Made by a program: the position numbers and the translations under genes. From contig NC_085873.1 of NCBI RefSeq assembly GCF_034702125.1, positions 54,512,563 to 54,576,562 of the forward strand: 64,000 nt of DNA. Direction: 5' to 3'. Of this stretch, positions 36,239 to 47,000 are shown in pieces (positions within the stretch are counted from its first letter, which is position 1; every line of letters begins with the position of its first letter). Origin of the DNA: Engraulis encrasicolus (taxonomy: Eukaryota; Chordata; Actinopteri; Clupeiformes; Engraulidae). Under the pieces are notes generated by a model. It made no database searches and had not been told where the DNA came from. It saw nothing but the letters and a program-made list of their open reading frames with translations.

Positions 36239-38448
36239 TTAAATAGAGGGTATGAATCCAGCATATTGCCCGTGGGGATCAGGGAACTTGTCCCTGATCT
36301 TCCAGACACAACAGCTTAGAATGACCCTCCTGTTGCCCTGCCCCAAGGACCCATGCTGCCAAAATATGTAGTGGCGGTAGGCAGCATACAGGAACTCCGT
36401 TATCGTTCCCCGGCTCTCTAATGGCACCTAGCCCAGTCACATCTTCCCGGTACTGCCTGTGCACCCTCAGGTATGCTGGATCAAGGCAAAACTGTAAAAA
36501 GTGTTTAAGTGTACTAGAACAATTCTGAGGGTCCTGTCCACAGCACTGCTTCTCCCGGTCGGTTGGCATTTCCCGACAATTCCCACAACTGCAGCAAGGC
36601 ACCACTGGTGAACCTGCAGGAGCTGGGGCACCATGCCTGTTCCGCCACCGCTGCAGGACATCAAAGACCAGGCCTGGTTGATGCACGAGGATCTCAGATG
36701 TGAAACTGCGGAAATCATCCAGTGTCATCTCCTGCAGTGCTGCCTGCAGAAATAACAGGGAATTTAGGTTTATACTGCCTAAGCCATTGTAAAAAACATT
36801 GTGAAGGAAGTCAGAGAAATATGGATTATTGGAGGTAGAGTAGAGTAGAGTAACTGTATTGATCCCCAGGGGGAAATTCAGGTATCCAGTAGCTTACATA
36901 AATACACAAAAGGTAATGGAAGCAAATGCATTTGCTGCAGGAAGAGTGCTTTGTTGCCACTATAGTAGGCCTAAATACAGTGAGATGAGGTGGGCCAGTT
37001 GTAGCATTATGGGTCATCATCATAGATGGATAGACCATATTATGACCTTAGTTACGTGTTTTGTTGTCAAATGTGGCACTAAGTAGCCTATTTTCCATAT
37101 TTGGCCTACTGGCCAAACAAGCAAATGTTCATCTTACCCATCATCAAAACTGAGTGAAGGGGTGAGCTCTATGTTCCCACAGCCCATTGGTACCTCAGCT
37201 TATTCCTGCTGCTCCATATCCCCACACTATAAGACATTTTTCAAATATAGGCTCTATGTTCTACAAATCCATGTTCACACATCTAGTAAACTAAGAGAAC
37301 ATGCATTTGGAATCAGGCGTAAATTTGAGTACATTATTAGATATATTGGAACATAGAGCAGCAGGATGTGGGACCATTGGGCATTGGGACCAACGGCCCT
37401 AAAAATGAATGTTCAAAACCGAGACTGATGGGCTGTGGAAAAATAGCTCTCGTGGGGAATTGGTATTTTTTAAAACCGTGTGATGTCATACTCTGCTGTG
37501 TCTTGTTGATCTAAAGGAACTTGAAATTAGCTGTGAGTTTCTTTCGTTGGCATTTTCAATCAGAGACATAGACTGCCTACTTGATGGCGTTATTGTAGCC
37601 TGGTGGAATACAGTAACTCCACGGACATAACACTCGTAGTATTGTCGTAAGCAAAATCAACAAACGTAATATGACTGACCTCATCCTAGTAGCCCAGGCC
37701 TATTTCGTATCATTCATAAAATAAAGGAATGAAGAGGGGCGTTTCGGGGAAATGAAAGCAGCAAGAAGCTAGCCGGGAAATTGTCAAATTATGATAGTTT
37801 CACGGGGGGAAGAGGGCCTGGGCGAAGTGCGGAGGCAAACCCTTGGGATTCTTTAGGGATGCTTTGGGGTGACCGATTACTAATTAGTAATTACTATGTC
37901 GATTATTATACATTGTTTTGTACATACATACCTCTGTGTCTTGGCGACGTTGCCTTATGAAGCCCTCCACTATTTCTCGCTCATCTTGAGCTGGCGCTCT
38001 ACGGCGACGGCGACCACGACCGGGCCGACCAACCTCCTCTTGCGGGGGATGTCCTCTACCCTCTCCCTCTCCTCCCTCTCCTCCTTCTTCTCCCTCTGCC
38101 TCTATCCGTGTCCGACTCCTCAAGAAGTGGTGATGACAGGCTCTAAACACAAAGTGAAAATATAGTATCCATCAATGTTCGCAAAATGCTACGGTGCTGT
38201 AAAATATGTTGCCTTTGTACGTTGGCTAGGTTCTATCCGCTGAACGTAGCAATGTCAACAAAATGGCTAGCTAACAGCTAACCAATCTCCGAAATGCAAC
38301 CAAAATACGAAATGGTAACTTTATTAGATATTGAAAAATGTATAACATTTCGAAATGAAATGCAAAATGATAGCATGGTCAACAGCAATTTAACCACACT
38401 AACCTCATCAATCGAGGGATGACTGCTGGATGTGTTGGCTGAAGCCAT
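36239..38448 (-). pseudogene. P2X7 C-terminal (ballast) domain-like gene, three exons
   Basis: Minus-strand exons are 38448-38404 (MASANTSSSHPSIDE), 38142-37932 (basic, Gly/Glu-rich, ending EGFIRQRRQDTE) and 36743-36239, with GT..AG borders. Exon 3 starts AALQEMTLDDFRSF and carries the cysteine-rich pattern CCSCGNC..REKQCC, then [46 protein letters not shown] and GQYAGF. This matches the zinc-binding cytoplasmic ballast domain of the P2X7 receptor (AYRCYATW..SCCRWRIRKEFP..GQYSGF), but there are no channel segments. Two frame breaks are seen: in the GA-rich part of exon 2 (about 38060-38090; the exon 1 phase gives SLSSPLLEESDTDRGR then a stop) and near 36400 in exon 3. The start lies only 138 bp inside the element end. 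Confidence 0.8.
36830..37931 (-). other. Intron 2 of the P2X7-like gene
   Basis: No coding signal. Contains a common fish repeat end GTATTGATCCCCAGGGGGAA near 36857 and otherwise unique-looking sequence. Confidence 0.55.
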
Positions 38449-38590
38449 CTCGCCAAATCGAGTCCAATGACGTTGACATATCGATTGAGACTGTACCTGT
38501 GTGTTCGCGTGCGGCACCCATAGAACTGCTGCTTGCAGTACACCAGCGCAACAGATAGATGGGAGTGTAAATTACTTACGGGGACTTTAA

Positions 38591-41590
38591 GGACTACGTG
38601 AGACAAGAATTTGTGACATATCTTCAATTTAACGACCGGGATGATACCTCGCCTGTCATATTGTGGGAAGCTGCAAAAGCGGTGCTCAGAGGGAAGATAA
38701 TACAGTTTGCATCACGTTTAAAGAGGGAAAGAATATCTAAACAAAAAGATCTGGAAGAACAAATAAAAGACCTTGAAAGGCAACACAAGATAAGCACATC
38801 CACTGATATTCTTAATAAACTCAAGCAAGTAAAGCAAGAGTTGGAAAATCTATTGACAGAAAAAGTTGAAAGAAATGTAAGGTATTTAAAGCAGAGATAC
38901 TATGAGCATGGCAATAGGGCAAGCCGTTTGTTGGCATCTCAGTTGAGGAAGAAATGTAGCAGCACCATCGTCCAAAAAATAAAAAATAATACTCCTGATA
39001 ACTCCTTCGTTCATACACCAAATGATATCTCAGATGCTTTTGCTGAATTCTACAAAGACCTGTACTCAGACAAAGATACAGACAGTAATCCAGATTTAAT
39101 AAACGCATATTTAAATATACAACTCCCAAAATTAGACGAAAATGCATCAAAAAATATAGATAAACCCATAACAAAACAAGAAATAGTGGAAGCAATTGGC
39201 AATTTGAAAAACAACAAAAGTCCAGGTACAGATGGGTTCAGTAATGAATTTTATAAGACATTTGTAGATATTGTCAGTCCCATTTTAGAAAGAGTATTCT
39301 CTTATGCTCTTGTGAAAGGGGAGTTACCCTCAACTTGGAAGGAAGCGATAATTTCAGTGTTGCTGAAGGAGCGTAAGGACCCTACCCTCCATACAGACCA
39401 TTTGCATTATTGAACACAGACTGCAAAATTTTGACCTCCATTCTTGCTAAAAGAGTTGGAACGATCATTACAGACCTAATTCACCCCGATCAGACCGGAT
39501 TCATTAGTGGACGTTACTTACCAGATAACATCAGGAGACTTCTAAATATTATGGAACAGAGTAAGAAAAGGCAACATCCTTGCATGGTATTAGCAGTTGA
39601 CGCACAGAAAGCATTCGACCGTGTCTCGTGGCCTTTCCTATTCAAAACTTTGGAAAAGTTTGGTTTTGGACCAAAATTCATTGGGTGGATAAAGCTTCTG
39701 TATTCTGCTCCTCAGAGCCTAGTAAGGGTCAATGGACACATATCTAATCCATTTACTTTACATAGGGGAACGCGCCAGGGCTGCCCGCTCTCGCCGTTAC
39801 TATTTGCATTATTTATTGAGCCGTTAGCACAGACAATAAGGGAAGACAAATCTATTAAGGGGATTGAAATAGGTGGGGAGGTACATAAGATTTCCTTGTA
39901 TGCAGACGACGTGCTTGTATATATATCAGAACCACTGTCCTCTGTCCCCAGACTTATGCAGAACTTTATCACCTTTGGTAAAATATCCGGTTATAAGGTT
40001 AATGTAAATAAAACTGAAGCCCTGGCTATGAATACACTTATTACACAACAGATAAGGGATGCATTTTCATTTAAATGGCCTAAAGACGGAATTACATATT
40101 TGGGGACCACAATCCCTCAAAATATAGACAAATTATTCGACGCCAATTTTAGTAAACTGATAAATAAAATATCTGCTGATCTAGATAGATGGAATGTACT
40201 TCCTCTTTCTCTTTCTGGCAGAATAGAGTGTATAAGGATGAATGTACTCCCAAAACTTTTATTTCTTTTTCAAGCCTTGCCTCTTGTTCTCCCAAATAAA
40301 ACATTTACCACCTTAGATCGTCATATTTCCAGATTTATCTGGCAAGGGAAAAAGCCAAGGGTCAGATATAAATTGCTACAACTACCTAAAAGCCAGGGAG
40401 GTTGGGGTTTGCCCAACCTGAAAAAATACTGGTGGGCCTGTCAATTGAGGGCCCTAATTGTATGGATGGTAGACAAGACAGACACCAGATGGTTGGAAAT
40501 TGAGAAGAATTCCTGCTCTTCAATACAATTGTCAGAAATACCTTTTACAAGCAGCAAGGATATAGATGATTCACTCAGTAGATGGTCTAAAACTACACTT
40601 AAAGCCTGGAGGGAAGTGCAAAAATCGTATAATCTCCCTGTAACATCAGGTCTTTCCAGTATTGCCCATCTTAGAGACTTCATCCCTCTCAAACTGGACT
40701 CAGGATACAAAAAGTGGAAACACCTAAATCTTAGCTTTGTACATCAACTTCTTGGAATTATAGAACTGAAATCATTTGAAGAACTAATGGAAGAGTTTAA
40801 CATACCTAAAACTGACTTTTTTCGATATCTTCAAATTAGAAGTTTTTTGACAAAACATCCTGATTGGGATAAGATAAACAGATCTGACACTAGCATAGAG
40901 AAATACTTGGTAAGAATTCAAACACAAAGATGTATAGGAAAGCCTATCTCTATTTTGTACAAAATATTTTCCAGCATGGCTCAAGAAAACAATTTCCTTG
41001 TCAAAGAAAGATGGGAAAAAGAGTTTGGTATGTTAATCATGGACGACATCTGGGAGAATATCTCTTTGCAAATACATAAAGTCACTAATGCCAATATTTG
41101 GAGAGAGTTTCAATGGAAAATAGTCCATAAGTTCTTTAGAACACCTCACATCATCTCTAAATTTAATCCACTTCAATCAGGGGCCTGTTGGAGAGCTTGT
41201 GGGGAACAATGTGCTAACCACCTTCACATTTTCTGGAGCTGCCCTGTCTTAAATGACTTCTGGAAGGAGATACTTGACTCTATAGATAACATTTTCAGCT
41301 CCACAATAGTGAGGGGTCCGTTCTTGGCCATTCTGGGTGCAGTTCAAACTCAGACCATGAGCAAAAAGAGAATATACTTGTTGCATATTCTTCTTGCTGC
41401 AGCTAAGAAGTCTATCACGCTTAGTTGGCTCAAGGTGGATCCACCAAGATATGATACTTGGCTGGACATAGTCAGGGGAACATACACAATGGAGAAGATA
41501 ACATTTAAATTAAGACTACAGGAAGAACAATTCCAGGCTAGGTGGTCTCCATGGTTGACAGTTCTTGAGGATGGGTTTGCTAGTGTGGAC
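38591..41590 (+). pseudogene. L1/Tx1 ORF2, reverse transcriptase part
   Basis: Continues in frame from 19585 once the 19-kb element is removed (KDYVRQEFVTYLQF). It covers the linker, the RT domain with NNKSPGTDGFSNEFYK, DQTGFISGRYLPDN, LAVDAQKAFDRV (motif A), GTRQGCPLSPLLFALF (motif B), the catalytic YADD at 39899-39910 and the LGTTIPQ thumb region, then a long C-terminal domain with the zinc-finger-like CWRACGEQCANHLHIFWSCP. A roughly two-base loss near 39390 shifts the frame between KDPT and RPFALLNTDCK. It is interrupted at 41590 by the hAT element. Confidence 0.9.
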
Positions 41591-42464
41591 CAATGTTCGA
41601 ATTACGGGGGGTACCGGGGGGGTTTGACCCTCCCGATTGGGACTTGATACCCCCCAAATGGGACTAAATTACACTTTTGGGGGGTACTGGAAACATCGAG
41701 GTATTGTTAAAAATCAGATGTTAAAAATGTCTTATTATAATTGTAATTTTTAACGTGTAGTATGAATAACAAAATAACATGAGTTTTTGGAACACCCCTT
41801 CAATGGACTGTACCACCAGCGGACGTTTCACATCCTCGCAGTTTGAGAGTTGTCAAAACATTCGGCAGGCAGCACCCACTGATAGGCAGGGTTGGTTCTG
41901 GTGCGCGGTGAAGTCATGTGTTACAGCTGCGAGCGAGGGGAGTCAAGGTGAAGGATCCCCGTGATTTGTGAGAAATGTACATGAAACTAATATGATTTCA
42001 ACTTTAAAGAACTGAACTTACTAACACTCAAGACAGGTGACCGCCAATTCCCTTTCCCCCACGAGAGCAAAAAAAAACGATAGCCCACATCAGAACTCCA
42101 TCAAAGTCAACATACACAAGGGGTCTCAGTGAAAGAGGTGGACTGCTCTAATAATCTACACGTAGCGTACTTGATGACAGAAAATAAAGGACGAGGCTCA
42201 CCATGTTTGGAATATTATAATTTTACTAAAGGCGCAAATGGATAGTGAGACTCCACAAACCAAGAAGGATAGCTGTGTCAAGCAAGCTGTCTAGCGAGGC
42301 AAATGGATAGCAAGCAAGCTGTCTAGCGAGGCAAATGGATAGCAGCAGAAAGGTAGGAAAATTGGATTTTTACATTTTGTCCGCCGTGACAAATATAGGA
42401 GTAAATATTATTTTGACTGTGTTAGAGGCCATGTCATGTAGCATCTAGCAGTATTTTCCATGAC

Positions 42465-43556
42465 TGTTGCGTCAGGCGGAGCCTGGGCACGGGCCCGCTT
42501 GATTGACAGCCGTCTGCACCGCTCCTTACTGCGCTGAGTTGCGTGGTGCCATGCTCCAGGTGTAGGTAATTTCTGATTGCCCCTAATTGGCATGGGTCTC
42601 AAACAAAAGACATGGCGTGTTGCTGTTCATTCACTTCACGAGAGAGCAGCAACACGGCCGGTCGACAAAAGTTTTAATGCCAAACATTTGTAATATCAAC
42701 AAAATCCTAACAGCTTGGGGAAAAAAGGACTCCAGAAGGCTACCGGTAAGCCCAGAGACTTTGTTTGATGTAAATGTGCATGGCTACGCTCTTAACAGAG
42801 CATGGAAATGTTTGTCAGCATCTTGATTGAATGTTTGAATTACGACTATCGGCCAGATGGTTATTAATTGCGTTCATCGGCCAAATGTATTGTTTGTTTA
42901 ATGTCGCGGACATGTGTAACTGGTTTGGTTGCGTTATTTTTCATTTAATTCACTTCATTTGTTAAAATTTTAAATGTAAAGCTAAAGCGGTCATGAAATG
43001 GCCTATGTTAGAGTTTTTCTTTAAGTAACTGATCATTTGTCAGTGTTCCTTTGTTTATTTAATAATGTGTCAAAGCGGTTTAATGCTTGATTGGTGGCAT
43101 TTTGACCGTGCTTAAACCGTGATGAAAATAGCCCAGTTTAATACTGACCTTATGCAATTGCTAAAAAACCATACTTACCTTATGTTGCCTACTTTCGTGG
43201 GCGAAGATGCTTACCTTTGTTGCCTATCGTGTAGGCTATATACTTACCTGGTACCTAGGCCTATTTAACCTGGGCTCGGTAGAAATGTGATGTGTTTGTG
43301 CGTAAATAATGACGAATGCACGTTATTTAATCCATTTTATTTCTGCTTCATGTGTTTAAGGTTTTTCACCTGTACCTGTACCTGTACCTGTAAATCCAAT
43401 CTTCACTGCAAACCCTGTTGAAACCTGATCCATTGAAACTCACTTCAAAGAAAAATCCACCGAAAATCAATAAAACAAAACCAACGAGTGGAATCTTGTG
43501 TCCGATTCAGTCCTTCCTATTTCAAGTGTGGGAAACCCAATGCTGGGAACTTGACA
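42465..43556 (+). repeat. 5' LTR of the BEL/Pao element
   Basis: Begins TGTTGCGTCAGGC and ends GGGAACTTGACA (TG..CA borders). An AATAAA at 43469-43474 and a (CTGTAC)n run near 43371-43392 precede the end. No clear TATA box was found. Confidence 0.95.
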
Positions 43557-44053
43557 GTGAAAAACCGCTACAGTGGATGACCGCTACAGTGGACACATAG
43601 ACGACTGCCAGAGAATCGCCGCCTGTCAAGAGCCGTCTGCAGTTGTTCGTCACCGACCAGAGGCATCGCGCTGCCGACCAAAACCGCCTGTTGCTACCAG
43701 TTAAAGAAGGAAGACTCCAATCAAGCCACAACCCAAAAGAGGAGAAGCCACTTCACCTGGGGGCCTGGAGGACACCGTCTTTAGCTGTAATCACCTGCTG
43801 TGGACAATATCTCAAGTGAAGAAAAAATCACTGTGACAAAAAAAATCGCTGTGAAAAAAAAACACTGTAAAAAAAAAAACTGACAAAAAAAAAGATCACA
43901 AAGTGACAAAAAAAAGATCACAAAGTGACAAAAAAAAGATCACAAAGTGACAAAAAAAAGATCACAAAGTGACAAAAAAAAGATCACAAAGTGACAAAAA
44001 AAGATCAAAGTGACAAAAAAAAAGATTCACAAGGTCACCAAAAATTATTGAAA
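43557..44053 (+). other. BEL/Pao leader with a GTGAC-A7 tandem repeat
   Basis: The leader starts GTGAAAAACCGCTACAGTGG. Between about 43820 and 44030 a roughly 20-bp unit AAAGATCACAAAGTGACAAA is repeated about seven times. The gag frame is open through the last repeats from an ATG-like start at 43991 (MTKKDQSDKKKDSQ). Confidence 0.8.
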
Positions 44054-47000
44054 ATGTCACTAGAAGACCTAAAGACGGAGCGAACCACGGCAAAAAGACT
44101 TTTTACCCGCCTGGTCAATCACATTACAAGAACATATCCAGACATGGCTGTGGAGGAACTGAAAGTGCATTTCAACAAGCTCACAGCCGAGTGCTCCAGA
44201 GTCTTGGAAGCCAACGACGACGTCGGGGCTGCCTATATGGCGGAAGAAGACGCAGCCACAGTGGAGGACTTGAGTGCTGACACAAAAGGAGACCTGGAGA
44301 AGACGGAGGAGGACTGCAAACGGAGGACCAAAGAAGCAAAGACCCTAATTCAACAGGCACTCTGGGGGCACGGGGAAGTTGAGCTGGCCCTCGCTCTCCA
44401 CAATGCTGAAGCCGAATACAAAAACGTCTCCTCAGCCCAGCTTGACGTGACCCTGGAGGGCTATGAATTCATGCTGACTCACTTCGAGACACTGGTGCTG
44501 AAAGCGAGAGAGGCCCATAGCGTTTGGAATCGTTGGGCACCCGCTCGGGAGAAGAAGGAGACTGATCAGCGTTTAATGGAGCTTGAAGTGTTTCTTCCAC
44601 AGCTGGTTTCCCGAAAGGCCGCCTTTATAAAGGCAGCGAAGATCAAGACTGACGACGAACCCACCGCCCACCGTGCAACGCCTGTTCCAGCAATAAAGCT
44701 CAAAGCCCTAGCTCTCCCAAAGTTTACCGGCAACCAGCGGAGCTACTACCGGTGGAAAAGGGAGTGGGAAGCACTGCAGAAGCAGGGAGAACCAACGGGC
44801 TCGAGAGAAGTCAAGAAATTCCAGCTGCTCGATAGCATCGACGAAAGGGTGGCTGGAACCTTGCACCTGCCGACCTACAGCTCGCCGGAGGAGATCTTCA
44901 GGGTCCTCGACAACAGGTACGGCAACCAGGCCAACATTGCTCTGGAGATCGTCGAGAGCCTGCAAGCAACCCCTGCAGTCAGAGCTGGTCAGCCCCGAAA
45001 AGTCATTGATCTCATCCAGACCATCGAGAAAGCGCTGTGTGACCTGAACGACCTGGACAACGCCGAGGCCATAAAAAACCCCATTGTGACGAAGTCCATC
45101 GAGGGTAAGCTTCCAGAGACATTAAAGAAGGACTGGCTCACCCACGCAGCTGTACAGGCCAATGCTGTGGACCAGCACAACCGCTTCGACAAGCTCTTGG
45201 CCTACCTAAAGACCCAGGAGGCCATTTATGAGCAACTGGACCAGCTGAGAGATGGTGCTGAACCTGCCCAGACCAAGTTCCAGAAGCAAGCCAGGACCAA
45301 AACAAGTATCAGCCCTGCGGCAACCAACAATGACTCAGCAGGGTGCGTTGTCTGCGGCGATCCAAAGCACAGGAGGAAGCTGTACTTTTGCCGAAAGTTC
45401 AGAGCCAACCTGAAGCCAGCGGAGAAGAGGGACGCAGTTCAGCAAATTGGTGCCTGCAGGAGATGCCTAGAGGTCCACACCGGCGAAAGCTGCAAGAAAT
45501 CAACGTACCTGTGCAGGATTCCAGAGTGCAAGAACCAACACCACTACCTCCTATGTCCAGTTGCCAGACCTCAACCCCAAACCACCACCAGTCCAGTGAG
45601 GGCCACAGCCAAAAAGCTCACAGACACGCAGGAGCAGTTCCTCTCAAAACTTTCACCAGAGCTGGCAAAACAATGCCAAGATGCCTTCTGCAACACCGCA
45701 TCCAGGGCGTTCATCTCCAGTGCTGACGAGAGAAGTCTTCTTGACGAACACTCCATCAAAGAATACCCAGTCATCCTGATGCTTCTGAACGTCACTGCCA
45801 ATGACGGACAGAGCATCGGGACCCTCATTGATCTCGCTTCTGACACAAATTACATAACCCACAGAGCTGCAAGCAAGCTGAATCTCAGGAGCGAAGACGT
45901 CACACTGGTGGTTCACGGGGTCGGCGGTATGAAGGTGTCTGTCGCGACCAAGCGTTACCTACTCAAGGTACGCGTCAGCACAGCAAGAGGGACAGTCACG
46001 GCACACCAGTTGGTCTGCTACGGGCTGGAGAAGATTGCAGAAGTCCACAAGCATGTCTCTGCAGAGAAGCTTCAGAAAATCTTTCCAGACGTCGCTCTTC
46101 AAGACCTGGTGAGACCAAAAGAAATCCAACTTCTCATCAGTCACAAAGAGGGGAAGCTGGTGCCACAAAAGATCCGCTCCGCTGGCGACCTGGTGCTGTG
46201 GGACGGTCCACTGGGCAAAACAGTCGGAGGCACAAACCCGGATCTCTTCGAGGAAATCACCTTGTCAGCACACACGTCAAAGACTCATTTCGCAAGATCT
46301 ATGCGAACTGCTGCTGTCAGATACACCGAACACTCATCCAAAGCTCCAGTCTTCTGCCAACCTCACACACACCCCAGCTCCCAGTCCAACACAGCCACGA
46401 GCAGCAGAGACTTTCTAAAGTGGTGGAAATGGGAGAGCATCGGCGCAGCTTGCCAACCAAGATGTGGAGGGTGTCGCTGCGGCAACTGTCAGCCCGGTGG
46501 CAAAGAAATGACGCTGGCCGAAGAGAGAGAGATGGAGCAGGTGAGAGAAGGTTTGACTTACGTGGCAGAAGACCATCACAGTCCTGCACCACACTGGCAT
46601 GCCAAGTACCCTTGGAAAGTGGACCCAGCATCTCTCCCCAACAACAAGAGAGCAGTGGAAGCCACATTCCACAGAACTGAGAGGCAGCTGTCAAGGGAGC
46701 CAGAGTGGAAAACGGCCTACGCCTCTCAAGTCCACGAAATGGTGAGCCGCAGAGCTGCAGTGAAGCTCTCCAAAGATGTCTTGCGCAACTGGACTGGGCC
46801 AGTATGGTACATTAGCCACCTGATCGCCCCAAATCCACACTCCGTCACCACGCCAGTGAGACTGGTATGGAACAGCAGCCAGAACTACAGAGGTCTCAGT
46901 CTAAACGACCTCCTGATCAAAGGGCCCGACGTCTTGAACCCAATCAGAGGTGTCCTGCTCAGGTTCCGCGCTGGTGTCTTCGCTGCTCTAGGAGACATCC

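Larger units (their letters stand above)
19586..38586. mobile_element. 19.0-kb TTAA-flanked element with two convergent genes
   Basis: The element sits in LINE ORF2. The left junction is GCTTTTAA (TTAA at 19582-19585) and the right is ACTTTAAGG (TTAA at 38587-38590). Removing the element plus one TTAA gives an uninterrupted LINE frame (TSAF joined to KDYVRQEF). The termini read TTAA-AGCCATATT and, from the other side, TTAA-AGTCCCCGT, so inverted repeats are weak. It carries a plus-strand transposase-like gene (21272-35909) and a minus-strand P2X7-ballast-like gene (38448-36239), both pointing inward. TTAA targets are used by Kolobok and piggyBac transposons; the C-terminus of the plus gene fits the Kolobok-like side better, but this is inference. 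Later insertions and a tandem duplication make up much of its length. Confidence 0.8.
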
